64,000 bases of DNA, from the NCBI GenBank assembly GCA_024683935.1, contig JAIKXV010000100.1, forward strand, positions 36,785 through 100,784. The letters are read 5' to 3'. The translations under genes and the position numbers were made by a program. A model generated the notes under the pieces. The model searched no databases. It had not been told where the DNA came from and was given only the letters and a program-made list of their open reading frames with translations. The DNA is from Lachnospiraceae bacterium (lineage in GTDB: Bacteria > Bacillota_A > Clostridia > Lachnospirales > Lachnospiraceae). This document shows positions 46,101 to 54,133 of the stretch, one piece after another (the first letter of the stretch is position 1; each line of letters opens with the position of its first letter).

Positions 46101-46529
46101 CTCTTCAAGGGCGCTGTTCAGTTTCGTACTGAATTCGCTCTCCGTATCCAGACCCGTAAGTTCATCGGCAACGCTCCTGATCTCGGAGCCTTCCGTCTCA
46201 TCATCGATATTAACCGGCTTGTATGTTCCGTACAGAAGAGCCGGTCTGTTATTCTCGTCCATAATGGTCTTTCCGCTGACCTTGTACCAGCAGAATGAAC
46301 CATTAAAATCCATGCACCTGAAAAACTCCCTGCGTCCCGGGGAATCATAGCGCATGGGCCGGAAAAACATTATTGCACGCTTAACATCATCAGGACATAT
46401 CTTTCCTGCGATCTCAAGCGTCTCACTGTAATTGGATATCTTTACCTGACAAGGGATGAATTTTGTGACATTTCTGGAAAAACTCATCACATCAGACTGA
46501 ATATCATATTCAAAAACTATAGTCTCCAT
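43143..46529 (-). CDS. PAS/GGDEF/EAL cyclic-di-GMP phosphodiesterase
   Basis: A 1128-residue cytoplasmic signalling protein. In order: a PAS-like region (about 1-105), a degenerate GGDEF (about 118-290, GRLSPNSF at the active site), PAS modules (about 300-650, including CYEVLKGRSEPCKDCPI), a second degenerate GGDEF (about 690-855, GRYEADMF), and a C-terminal EAL domain (about 865-1125). The EAL keeps AEALVRW, SVNISRYHI, LEITETLF, DDFGTGYSS, DVIKIDRYF and EGVET, all catalytic residues. It should therefore degrade cyclic-di-GMP, with the dead GGDEFs possibly binding GTP. No strong ribosome-binding site precedes the ATG, and it follows hemW by 31 bp. Confidence 0.92.
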   Translation of the reverse strand: METIVFEYDIQSDVMSFSRNVTKFIPCQVKISNYSETLEIAGKICPDDVKRAIMFFRPMRYDSPGRREFFRCMDFNGSFCWYKVSGKTIMDENNRPALLYGTYKPVNIDDETEGSEIRSVADELTGLDTESEFSTKLNSALEERAVGEIPNLILVELPGYEKIVNEEGKERADTLIVDVSRIFKRSLRVSDIVGRLSPNSFIIHMRGITDSGIVADKSTYFNRAIKNIWTNSFVDNPENIVLIGVAITADDSVPDYAGMLEKAREAAKEAKKEERGGLVIFDTEMRGRNDIADKHEEISDIRLIKSVLDPIMSLAYAIDEDYNLLYMNQVLCERFSEEQSGRCYEVLKGRSEPCKDCPIALLTEGHSSADGDVYSPYLRTDIHTRITRISTGDKRQAYVLLDVNEDAKAEMQNIHKSMERFNDAIYRASDIIWEINLTKNTCTRVREENIMYVLDSYVADYEKLRKQYLDHVIHYDDREDFLYVTDPGYFRESRKKGESEFHRQVRLLHQDGTFHWYDINTVFLPMKEEEEDELVFITAKDINEIKNDIARTAAVENKYKAMLDNNVFLNELAQDNERYEHVNELTGIYVFEYNAPEQSYYICSNFEDMFVLEPDMKDNAWSLLESFRVSREDRQRYEEFIENVKTEPNTHKITVRIINKHNIPRWFTVTVQTLNGLNNQLTRVTGILQDVNSEMEIKAELEFRADYDSLTKLYNAEAFYRIVSEKIHVMKDTRFAIVAMDIEHFRIINDRFGVETGNRCLVAMGQAIQDSLSKDGVAGRYEADMFSILISYRNDQDILDYIRKVNTLFDFEEAKLCGSILCFGIYKITNRDVAIRLMCDRARLAKKDIKGNMLTNFAIYDDRIRLMQRKVSQMESEMQTALDKDEFVMFLQPKMDLKTEKICGAEALVRWDHPTGGLRLPGEFLPYFESNGFIKKLDEYMWRTAAEYLSHLKKNDVCVPISVNISRYHIGSTDLIKTLLNLTKKYGIDNKNLELEITETLFTEDVDKLYEVMNALKAEGFVIEMDDFGTGYSSLNMLREAPVDVIKIDRYFVDEIMSTKRGRIIIENSVTMSKQLGLTVVAEGVETKDQVDFLKSINCDVAQGYYYSKPVDMEEFERMLLKINKGVD

Positions 46530-46560
46530 TGCTTTATTTTACCAATTATTATGCAAAACG

Positions 46561-47685
46561 TCAAAGAAACTCGGACATTAATATATTGGAAATATCAAGT
46601 CCCTTTGTATTATATCTGTACCGGTCTCCGTCAAACTCCAAAAAGCCGCATTTTATCTGCTTTTTCAGCTGTTTTCCGAACACTTCGTCTATGTCTTTTC
46701 TGAACCTTTCCGAGAAATCTGCGGCAGAAATTCCCGCTGTCATACGGAGACCCAAAAATAAAAATTCCTGCATTTCTTCCTCACGGCTCAGAATCCTGTC
46801 TTCAGAAAGTATGCCTCCCGGATTATTTATGTAAACCATTTCCCGGATATTTGTAAATCTTCTGTTTCCGATCAGAGATGCGGCACTCAGACCAAAGCCA
46901 CGGTACTCTCCTCTCGTCCAGTATCGCATGTTATGTTTGCATTCATGGCCGGGTTTCGCGTAATTGGATATTTCATACCGCATGTAATTATTTTCTCTGA
47001 GGATCTGTCTTATCAGCTTATCCGTTTTTTCCTGCTCATCCTCATCCGGAAGATCTTTAAGCCCGCCTTTTTCCCGGAGCTTATAGAACTCTGTTCCCGG
47101 TTCTATTATAAGTGAATAGACTGAAATATGCTCGGGCGAAAGCTCTGCTGCTTTCTTCAGGCTCCTTTCCATATCCTCCGCCTTTTCACCCGGAATATCA
47201 GAAATAAGATCTATATTGATATTTTCAAATCCGGCCTTTCTTAATTCATCATAGGTTCTTTCCGCATCTTCCGCGCTGTGTATCCTGCCGAGACATTTAA
47301 GGCTCTCATCATTAAAGGACTGGCAGCCCATGCTCAGACGGTTTATCCCTGCCTCCCTGTATGTTTTCAGCGCATTTCTTTCCACGGTTCCGGGATTCAT
47401 CTCCATTGATATCTCGGTTTCGGGACCGATAATATATTTTTTCCCTATCTCTTCCATTACTTCTTTAATATAAAAAGGCGGCACCAGGGATGGTGTGCCG
47501 CCTCCAATATAAATAGTATCTGTTATCCTGCCCGCTGTTTCCCTTTCAGCGCGGATTTCCGCCCTCAGGGCATTAAAATAACTGTCGATATTACCACTGT
47601 CGGTGAAGGAAGGAAAATCGCAGTATCTGCATTTTCTCACGCAAAACGGGATATGGATATATATGCTTATCCTTTTTTCTTCCAT
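46561..47685 (-). CDS. hemW: Radical SAM haem chaperone HemW
   Basis: A 374-residue radical SAM protein of the HemW type (formerly called oxygen-independent coproporphyrinogen oxidase-like). The iron-sulfur motif is CVRKCRYCDF (CxxxCxxC), preceded by IYIHIPF. GGGTPSLV, ISMEMNPGT and GINRLSMGCQSF complete the core, and the C-terminal HemN-like helical domain is present. The short length and absence of the HemN N-terminal extension favour HemW, which binds haem rather than oxidising coproporphyrinogen. It lies eight bases after lepA, a common pairing in Firmicutes. Confidence 0.9.
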   Translation of the reverse strand: MEEKRISIYIHIPFCVRKCRYCDFPSFTDSGNIDSYFNALRAEIRAERETAGRITDTIYIGGGTPSLVPPFYIKEVMEEIGKKYIIGPETEISMEMNPGTVERNALKTYREAGINRLSMGCQSFNDESLKCLGRIHSAEDAERTYDELRKAGFENINIDLISDIPGEKAEDMERSLKKAAELSPEHISVYSLIIEPGTEFYKLREKGGLKDLPDEDEQEKTDKLIRQILRENNYMRYEISNYAKPGHECKHNMRYWTRGEYRGFGLSAASLIGNRRFTNIREMVYINNPGGILSEDRILSREEEMQEFLFLGLRMTAGISAADFSERFRKDIDEVFGKQLKKQIKCGFLEFDGDRYRYNTKGLDISNILMSEFL

Positions 47686-47693
47686 TCCTTCAC

Positions 47694-49502
47694 TCAGTCT
47701 TCGCTGTCAAGCTTTAATACACTTAAGAATGCTTCCTTCGGAACCTCCACGCTTCCTATGGAGCGCATCTTTTTCTTACCTTCCTTCTGTTTCTCGAGGA
47801 GCTTTTTCTTTCTGGATATATCACCGCCGTAACACTTGGCCAGCACATCCTTCCTCACTGCCTTTACCGTTTCCCGGGCGATGACCTTTCCTCCCACAGC
47901 CGCCTGTATAGGGATCTCAAACAGATGTCTCGGGATCTCTCCCTTTAATTTCTCACACATCTTCCGTCCTCTTTCATAGGCGCTGTCCTTAAATACTATG
48001 AAAGACAGGGCGTCCACATATTCACGGTTTATCAGGATATCCAGTTTCACAAGGCTCGAGGGCACATATTCCTTCAGTTCATAGTCAAAGGACGCATAGC
48101 CCCTGGATCTGCTCTTCAGAGCGTCAAAGAAATCATAGATTATTTCATTTAACGGCAGATCGTATTTCAGGAGAACTCTCGTGGACTCTATATAGTCCAT
48201 CCCCGTCTGTATCCCTCTCCTCTCCTGGCAGAGCTTTATTATGGCTCCCAGAAATTCCGTATTCACCATGATCTCCGCCGCCACAAAGGGTTCTTCCATA
48301 TGCTCTATCTCGGAGGGATCAGGCAGATTGGCCGGATTGGTGATATCCAGCACGGTGCCGTCATTCTTAAACACCTTATAAACAACACTGGGAGCGGTAG
48401 TCACCAGATCCAAATCGTATTCCCTCTCCAGCCTTTCCTGTATGATATCAAGGTGCAGCAGTCCCAGGAATCCGCATCTGAAGCCGAAGCCCAGAGCAGC
48501 ACTGGTTTCCGGTTCATAGACCAGGGAAGCATCGTTAAGCTGAAGCTTTTCCAAAGCTTCTCTCAGATCCGTGTATTTCGCAGCATCTGCGGGATAGATC
48601 CCGCAGTAAACCATGGAATTTACCTTCCTGTAGCCCGGAAGCGCTTCATCACAGGGATTCTGGTCATTTGTTACCGTATCACCGACTCTGGTCTCCTTTA
48701 AGTCCTTTATGCTGGCACAGATATATCCCACCATTCCCGCAGTGAGCTCATCGCAGGGTATGAACTGTCCGGCTCCGAAATAGCCCACTTCCACCACGAG
48801 ATTGCTCCGACCCGTGGCCATGAACCTGACCTTGTCTCCCTTTCTGACAGAACCGTCCATCACCCTTAAAAATACGATTATTCCTTTATATGAATCATAG
48901 AGCGAATCAAAGATAAGGGCTTTCAGGGGTTTTTCCGGATCCCCCTTGGGCGCAGGTATTTTGTGTACGATATCCTCAAGTACATCCTCTATACCGGTTC
49001 CCTGTTTTGCGGAGATCCTGGGGGCATCCATGGCCTCTATCCCGATAACATCCTCTATTTCTTCCGCCACCCTGTCCGGATCTGCGCTCGGCAGATCTAT
49101 CTTATTTAATACCGGGAATACATCCAGGTCGTTATCCAGTGCAAGATAGACATTGGCCAGGGTCTGCGCTTCTATTCCCTGGGATGAATCCACCACCAAA
49201 ACGGCTCCGTCACAGGCCTTTAAGCTCCGGCTTACTTCATAATTAAAGTCCACATGTCCCGGAGTATCTATCATATTGAAAACATACTCCTCGTTATTCT
49301 TTGCCTTGTAGACCGTGCGAACGGCCTGGCTCTTTATGGTTATGCCCCTTTCACGTTCCAGATCCATATTGTCAAGGACCTGTTCCTGCATCTCCCTTTC
49401 GGTAAGCAGACCCGTGGCTTCGATTATTCTGTCAGCCAAGGTAGATTTTCCGTGATCGATATGGGCTATTATGCTGAAATTTCTTATATGCTGCTGATCC
49501 AT
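47694..49502 (-). CDS. lepA: Elongation factor 4 (LepA)
   Basis: A 602-residue translational GTPase that back-translocates or helps mature ribosomes. The G domain has G1 [10 protein letters not shown]2 [12 protein letters not shown]3 DTPGHVDF and G4 NKIDL. Domains II-V and the LepA-specific C-terminal domain ([20 protein letters not shown]) follow. Length is normal. The spacer between AAGG and the ATG is 15 bases and starts CGGCACAGACA, the same pattern as ppk and two others. It heads the lepA-hemW-EAL-HD-pilT-like run. Confidence 0.97.
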   Translation of the reverse strand: MDQQHIRNFSIIAHIDHGKSTLADRIIEATGLLTEREMQEQVLDNMDLERERGITIKSQAVRTVYKAKNNEEYVFNMIDTPGHVDFNYEVSRSLKACDGAVLVVDSSQGIEAQTLANVYLALDNDLDVFPVLNKIDLPSADPDRVAEEIEDVIGIEAMDAPRISAKQGTGIEDVLEDIVHKIPAPKGDPEKPLKALIFDSLYDSYKGIIVFLRVMDGSVRKGDKVRFMATGRSNLVVEVGYFGAGQFIPCDELTAGMVGYICASIKDLKETRVGDTVTNDQNPCDEALPGYRKVNSMVYCGIYPADAAKYTDLREALEKLQLNDASLVYEPETSAALGFGFRCGFLGLLHLDIIQERLEREYDLDLVTTAPSVVYKVFKNDGTVLDITNPANLPDPSEIEHMEEPFVAAEIMVNTEFLGAIIKLCQERRGIQTGMDYIESTRVLLKYDLPLNEIIYDFFDALKSRSRGYASFDYELKEYVPSSLVKLDILINREYVDALSFIVFKDSAYERGRKMCEKLKGEIPRHLFEIPIQAAVGGKVIARETVKAVRKDVLAKCYGGDISRKKKLLEKQKEGKKKMRSIGSVEVPKEAFLSVLKLDSED

Positions 49503-49719
49503 TTACTGTCTGTGCCGCCTTTTCCGTATTTATATATAGTTCCGCCATTCATGTGCGGCGTGTTATTTTTCCTAAAAATTTATCTACGCAATAGATAGTG
49601 TTATTTACGAATTTTTTCCCATATATTGGGGATTATTGCAAGTGGTTGCAAAAATACTTTCATCTTTGCAGGGGATGACCGTTATTTATTCATAATCACC
49701 TGCAAAACCAGTAAAACTG

Positions 49720-49962
49720 CTATTCCTGAAACTCCACCGTAACATACCAGCCTCCACCGTTTCCTTCCCGGACGGATTTCACTTTTCCCTTAAAATTTTT
49801 GAGTGCATCCTGTCTTTTGAAATTCCCGGACATGGCAATAGCGGGTATTATCGTATAATAAACCACCAGTCCTCCCTGAAGCTCGGACTCTTCCACCTCT
49901 ACCTCTGCTCCCGGAAGGATATGGGGGTATTCAATTTCCATCTTGAAATCCATTTCTCTCAT
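49720..49962 (-). CDS. Small hypothetical protein (80 aa)
   Basis: An 80-residue ORF with a regular beta-strand pattern (MDFKMEIEYPHILPGAEVEV, GLVVYYTIIPAIAM, GGGWYVTVEFQE), ending in an acidic tail. I choose the ATG at 49962, which has AGGA eight bases upstream. The frame is open to 50037, but those codons fall inside the hairpin-rich element B and are unlikely to be translated. I do not recognise the family. It stands alone between lepA and element B, 217 bp from lepA, in which I see only AT-rich sequence with TTGCA repeats. Confidence 0.55.
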   Translation of the reverse strand: MREMDFKMEIEYPHILPGAEVEVEESELQGGLVVYYTIIPAIAMSGNFKRQDALKNFKGKVKSVREGNGGGWYVTVEFQE

Positions 49963-49997
49963 TTTACTATTCCTGAATGACAGATGCTTCGCGCTGT

Positions 49998-50271
49998 TCT
50001 GACGCCCAAAGTCAAATGCCGTTTTGAACAAGTTCAAACGTCATTTAGACTTTTGGCGTTTGTATCGTATGATTCTGACGCCAAAAGCACCGAATCACTG
50101 TTTAGATACAACGAATTGCTCCGTTGCTTTCAGCAACTCTCGCAATTCTACAACACTCGCATTCCGCTAATTTACTTCGTAAATTGCTACTTGCTCGTGT
50201 TGTTTGACGCCCAAAGTCAAATGCCGTTTTGAACAAGTTCAAACGTCATTTAAACTTTTGGCGTTTGTATC
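49998..50271. repeat. Hairpin-rich intergenic element B
   Basis: Two 67-bp copies of a long hairpin (50000-50066 and 50205-50271) differ at one base and are in the same orientation. Each has arms GACGCC...GGCGT with an inner CGTTTTGAA/TTCAAACG. Between them are a partial third arm (TGACGCCAAAAG, 50076), hairpin M1' (50113-50148, GAATTGC/GCAATTC with inner GTTGC/GCAAC) and hairpin M2' (50150-50203, ACAACAC/GTGTTGT with inner GCTAATTTAC/GTAAATTGC). The order and the unpaired TC pairs match element A (18781-19138), while stem sequences differ. It contains no ORF that looks coding. Confidence 0.78.
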
Positions 50272-50284
50272 ATTATAATAATAT

Positions 50285-50320
50285 AAAAAAACCCTGCGGT
50301 ACAGAGGGATACCGCAGGGG
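50285..50320 (-). terminator. Intrinsic terminator after rpsT
   Basis: Stem CCCTGCGGTA/TACCGCAGGG (50292-50301 and 50310-50319) with an 8-base loop. On the minus strand it is followed by TTTTTTTATAT. It begins about 15 bases after the rpsT stop. Confidence 0.9.
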
Positions 50321-50334
50321 TAAGGGTCATATTA

Positions 50335-50598
50335 TTATCCTAACTTGTTAACTGCCTTGGTAAGACGGGAAACCTTCCTGGAAACAGTTCCTCTGTGGAA
50401 CAGTCCCTTTGATCCGGCCTTTTCCATCAGACCGATAGCTGCCTTTAATGCATCAGCGGCTGCTGCCTTATCATTTGCATCTATGGCTGCATAAACCTTC
50501 TTAATAGAAGTCTTGACAGCAGACTTCTGGGATTTATTTCTCTCAGCTCTCTTAGCGCTTGTGATAACTCTCTTCTTTGCAGATTTGATATTTGCCAA
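50335..50598 (-). CDS. rpsT: 30S ribosomal protein S20
   Basis: An 87-residue, lysine/alanine-rich protein of the small ribosomal subunit, binding 16S rRNA near the 5' end. It begins MANIKSAKKRVITSAKRAERN and ends GTVSRKVSRLTKAVNKLG, both typical. Length is normal. It is monocistronic, with a strong promoter upstream and a terminator downstream. Confidence 0.97.
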   Translation of the reverse strand: MANIKSAKKRVITSAKRAERNKSQKSAVKTSIKKVYAAIDANDKAAAADALKAAIGLMEKAGSKGLFHRGTVSRKVSRLTKAVNKLG

Positions 50599-50687
50599 TC
50601 TTCCTTACCTCCTTATCCTCAGAATTTTTCAATTTATGCTTTTTCCGAGGCCTGACACGTTGGCACGGGGTTTATGCATACTCCGAT

Positions 50688-50716
50688 ATTCTACAAATGA
50701 GAACCGTTCTTGTCAA
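50688..50716 (-). promoter_or_regulatory. Strong sigma-A promoter of rpsT
   Basis: On the minus strand, TTGACA (50716-50711), a 17-bp spacer and TAGAAT (50693-50688), about 90 bases before the rpsT ATG. The leader between them could host S20 autoregulation, but I see no clear structure. Confidence 0.8.
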
Positions 50717-51258
50717 TACATATATTACAGTAAATGCAGATTAATCCGGCTTCTATAGTAATATGAAGACTTCAAAAGCTGATTTATGTAAACTGTTCCC
50801 GGCATTTTATTGTCTTAATTGCTTAAATTGTATATTCAATTCAAAAGTCAATACAGAAAACAATAATGAGCCCATTTCAAATGTTATTTGTGATTTTTTC
50901 ACAAAAGCATAATTTACTCAAGTTTCCATAAAAAAAGGGTAAAAGTGGTTATTTTTCGGTGGACAAAGTGGATAACTCTGTGCATAAGTGTATTTTCGTA
51001 AGAATTTTAGTGGATAACTGTAAAAAAACCGAGATCGCAAACTTTCAGAAATGATAAAAAAGAAAAAATCTTTGTGCATTTTTTTCTGTATACAGTAAAT
51101 TGGTTTTATTATTGTATGTACATTTATTTTTGATAACAGATGCCCATCGATCTGTCCGGATAAGATACCAGATGTATGTGGAAAATATTTTCCAGAAAGC
51201 ATATATTGTGTATTTAAGAAAATACATGATTTTTTGACTCAACTGTCAAAAATACATA
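50717..51258. other. AT-rich non-coding stretch with two DnaA-box-like sites
   Basis: Between rpsT and the alpha-galactosidase gene I see no plausible gene; open frames here are phenylalanine/lysine-rich and lack ribosome-binding sites. Two GTGGATAA words (50968-50975, 51010-51017), the complement of DnaA-box TTATCCAC, lie 42 bases apart in the same orientation. GGAAAATATTTTCC (51180-51193) is a perfect 14-bp palindrome. TTTTTGAC/GTCAAAAA (51231-51238, 51245-51252) is a short hairpin after the galactosidase stop and could act as a weak terminator. Confidence 0.5.
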
Positions 51259-53364
51259 TCAGATTCTCTTCTCAAAAAATATACATACTGCCTTCATATC
51301 TTCATCAAAAGTATAATTCAGCATCCCTTTTTCAAAAGTTACGCTTTCTTCTTTATAAGAATATATTTCACCTATATGGTAATACTCCGGAATCCTGATG
51401 CTGATCTCCTTATCCCTGATATCATTAAAACCATGCAGAAGAAGATATGCCGAATCCTCTCCCTCCCTCAGTATTCCCTGCCATCCTTCGGGATGGCGGT
51501 AGCTTATTATCTTCGAGCCATGGTAAAATGTTTTTCCATTTTTGATAACTGGCGCTATCCTTTTGTAGAAAGCAATGCCTCTGTCCAGCAGCTGCCACTG
51601 CTCACTGCTCAGCATCCATACATCTCCCGAAATGCACATTCTCCCGAGGAAGGTATTTGCCACCGAATACGTTACACGCTTCAGGCTGTCATCCTTACGG
51701 ATAACCGCCCAGATCTGACTCTGTCTCGGAAGCATCACCCTGTGAAGATTTGCCGCTATTATCGGTATTTCCTCACATTCGTGTGCATCCGAAAAGGAGG
51801 CCATTGCGCACTTTGACATCATAAGGGGTTCAATCCTGTGTCCCCCGGATGCACAGTTTTCGATAATGATCCCGGGGATCTCGCTCTTTATCTTATCCAC
51901 GAATGCAGCGGATGCGGCCTGATTCTGCCGCAGTCCCTCTCCCAGGGACTCAGCCCCGTCACATCCTATGCCTATGGTATCGTTGCAGTCTATCTTCAGA
52001 TATTCAAATCCGTATTTCTTCAGGAGGCCAATGACCCTCTCCGTGAGCAGATCCTGAACATACGTCTGTCTTAAATCCCAGAATCTCCTCATCGTAGTGG
52101 TGAGAACCTTCCCGTCTCTTTTCAGCAGATGCTCGCTGTCCTTATATGCCTCTGATCTGGAACCCGTATTATCGATCTCAAACCATATCCCCGGTTTCAT
52201 TCCGGCCTCTCTGATTTTGGAAACCGTTTTCCCGATTCCTTGGGGAAATAATTCCTGAGATACGTTATAATCCCCCATGGAAACATCCCAGGGCACCTCA
52301 GGCCTTTTATACCATCCGCAGTCTATCACAAAATACTCGAATCCCTTATCCTTTATGGATTCCAGTATCTCGCAAATATTATCGTGGGAGGGATTCCCCC
52401 AGGTCGTACAGTATTCATTGAATAATACCGGGAGCGTCTGTTCGCTTTCAGGTCCATGCTCTGCCGGATCTTCCATGGCGGATGTGAGACGTCTCCAGAT
52501 TTCCTCTCCGTCCTCTCCTGCACATACCGACAGAAAAGCTTCCGGGGTCTTAAACTCTTCACCCGGATGTACAGTTTTTAACCAGTGGCCGGTTTCCCGG
52601 TCCGCGAGTCCCCCGGACATCTGTACCTCTGTTCCCCGTCTGTAGAGCTCCATCTGCCACGATGCGTTATGAGCAATTGATGCTCCCCAGAAAAGATGGT
52701 TTTTTGAATCTTCAACCACCATATAGGGAAAGAACTTATTTACGGCATAGGAACCCACTGCTCCGAAGCGCTCACAGCGGACAGCATGTCCTGTCCAGGA
52801 AGGCTCCAGCTGCAGATCCTCCAAAGGGATGACTTCCTTTCTGCCCTCCATGCTCCATACACTTCTTATCCTGCTGAGCTTCAGGGTTCCATAGCCGTCA
52901 CCTTTCATAAGGGGCGATATTTTTCCGAGGGAAAAACTGGATAACAGCTCCAGATCCGCATCAGATTCCGATTCATTCCTGAAGATACTGTAACTCTTCA
53001 GTACCTTTTCACCCTTCCTGTACTTTAAGTGATGTTCCGCCACATATCCTCTTTCATCCGAAAGTCTGGTAATGACAGCAGTCACATCATCTTCCTCCAG
53101 TACATCCTGGCCCGCAAATTTAAAAGGACATGCTCCGGTATCCATTCTCATGGACACTCCCGGTGCATATCCTCCGGTATATGTATCTCCTGTTATTTTT
53201 ATCTGGACCACCGAATCAACGTGGTCATGTGCTTCATCAATATCTTTATCACTGTATTCCGTATCAGCCGGAAGCAGTAATAATTCCGCGTTTCCCTTCC
53301 TGCTGTCCGTAAAAAACAGCGCCTGCATATCTCCAAATGCGAATCTGCTTATCAGTTTAGACAT
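51259..53364 (-). CDS. Alpha-galactosidase, glycoside hydrolase family 36
   Basis: A 701-residue enzyme that hydrolyses terminal alpha-galactose, as in raffinose-type sugars. An N-terminal beta-sandwich domain (about 1-310) precedes a TIM barrel (about 315-600). The nucleophile Asp is in FEYLKIDCNDT, the acid/base Asp in ASFSDAHE, and FVIDCGWY, WFEIDN and ENCASGGHR are GH36 signatures. There is no signal peptide. I choose the ATG at 53364, with AAGGAAG upstream, two bases after the stop of the preceding membrane-protein gene; the codon at 53370 is TTG. No sugar transporter is adjacent. Confidence 0.92.
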   Translation of the reverse strand: MSKLISRFAFGDMQALFFTDSRKGNAELLLLPADTEYSDKDIDEAHDHVDSVVQIKITGDTYTGGYAPGVSMRMDTGACPFKFAGQDVLEEDDVTAVITRLSDERGYVAEHHLKYRKGEKVLKSYSIFRNESESDADLELLSSFSLGKISPLMKGDGYGTLKLSRIRSVWSMEGRKEVIPLEDLQLEPSWTGHAVRCERFGAVGSYAVNKFFPYMVVEDSKNHLFWGASIAHNASWQMELYRRGTEVQMSGGLADRETGHWLKTVHPGEEFKTPEAFLSVCAGEDGEEIWRRLTSAMEDPAEHGPESEQTLPVLFNEYCTTWGNPSHDNICEILESIKDKGFEYFVIDCGWYKRPEVPWDVSMGDYNVSQELFPQGIGKTVSKIREAGMKPGIWFEIDNTGSRSEAYKDSEHLLKRDGKVLTTTMRRFWDLRQTYVQDLLTERVIGLLKKYGFEYLKIDCNDTIGIGCDGAESLGEGLRQNQAASAAFVDKIKSEIPGIIIENCASGGHRIEPLMMSKCAMASFSDAHECEEIPIIAANLHRVMLPRQSQIWAVIRKDDSLKRVTYSVANTFLGRMCISGDVWMLSSEQWQLLDRGIAFYKRIAPVIKNGKTFYHGSKIISYRHPEGWQGILREGEDSAYLLLHGFNDIRDKEISIRIPEYYHIGEIYSYKEESVTFEKGMLNYTFDEDMKAVCIFFEKRI

Positions 53365-53366
53365 GA

Positions 53367-54011
53367 TCAATCTTCCTTAACAACAGCAGCCGTAGCGGGA
53401 ATAAACAGAAGGAAACTAAGCGTCATCAGGCTGTCAAATACTACATACGCTCTGTACATGATCTCTATTTCCGAGAAACACGATACTGTCCAGGCTGAAT
53501 ATTCGAAAAAGCAGTACAGCAGGACAGCCATGCAGAACAGCTTTATCCTCTTCGTTTCAGGGCTTTTCTTTAAGGTAAGTCCCGTTATCGCAAGGAAAAG
53601 TGTCGCGCCCATCAAAACAGCATATATAATATTATTGATAACCTGTCCCCAGGTTATATAAAACAGAGCCATCCCGCCTGTGAATACAGGGGCAAGGAAC
53701 GGAAGAAAACGTAAGGGACCGTTATTTTTTAATTCATCATTTTGCGCCGCATCCTTTATAATACAGATCTCCAGCAGTATGAGACAGACATAGGATGTAT
53801 ACCAGCAAAAATCTGCCACAAGCGCTACCGGCGATAACTCCCTGTTAAATAACAGGCACACCTGCCAGTAAACATCTCCCAGGAGGAAGCTCCCAAAGAA
53901 ATAAAACAGCCGGGTCCATTCTTTTCTTCTTTTGATCACCATCCGGAAGAACGCGAAAAATGAGCAGCCGCAGAGAATGATAATCTGAAGCATATTTCCG
54001 TAATTTTCCAT
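53367..54011 (-). CDS. Multi-pass membrane protein of unknown function
   Basis: A 214-residue protein with about six or seven hydrophobic segments (for example IIILCGCSFFAFF, FFGSFLLGDVYWQVC, FLPFLAPVFTGGMALFYITW, AVLMGATLFLAITGL, SLMTLSFLLFIPATAAVV). The layout resembles small sensor-type integral membrane proteins, but I see no signature motif. The ribosome-binding site is AAAGGTG. It is immediately upstream of the alpha-galactosidase and likely co-transcribed; a functional link is not evident. Confidence 0.65.
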   Translation of the reverse strand: MENYGNMLQIIILCGCSFFAFFRMVIKRRKEWTRLFYFFGSFLLGDVYWQVCLLFNRELSPVALVADFCWYTSYVCLILLEICIIKDAAQNDELKNNGPLRFLPFLAPVFTGGMALFYITWGQVINNIIYAVLMGATLFLAITGLTLKKSPETKRIKLFCMAVLLYCFFEYSAWTVSCFSEIEIMYRAYVVFDSLMTLSFLLFIPATAAVVKED

Positions 54012-54070
54012 AAATACACCTTTGACTCCCCTAAATCAAAATGTTGATCTTTTATAATATATCACAAATC

Positions 54071-54113
54071 ATAAAAACGGAGCAACAACTTTAATGCGTC
54101 ATCGCTCCGTTTC
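54071..54113 (-). terminator. Intrinsic terminator after the NlpC/P60 gene
   Basis: Stem AAACGGAGC/GCTCCGTTT (54075-54083 and 54104-54112) with a 20-base loop. On the minus strand it is followed by TTTTTATG. It starts about 20 bases after the stop at 54134. Confidence 0.75.
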
Positions 54114-54133
54114 ACATCACATTTACCTGTTAT

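Noticed and set aside
49963..50037. Longer start for the 80-aa hypothetical gene
   Set aside because: The extra codons lie inside the hairpin repeat of element B, and the ATG at 49962 has a suitable ribosome-binding site.
50968..51017. Chromosomal origin of replication
   Set aside because: Only two DnaA-box-like words, with no dnaA or dnaN nearby; reported as a lesser observation instead.
50918..51242. Two overlapping minus-strand open frames (65-94 codons) in the AT-rich gap
   Set aside because: Phe/Lys/Tyr-rich composition, no ribosome-binding site, overlapping each other in different frames; they look like chance open frames in AT-rich DNA.
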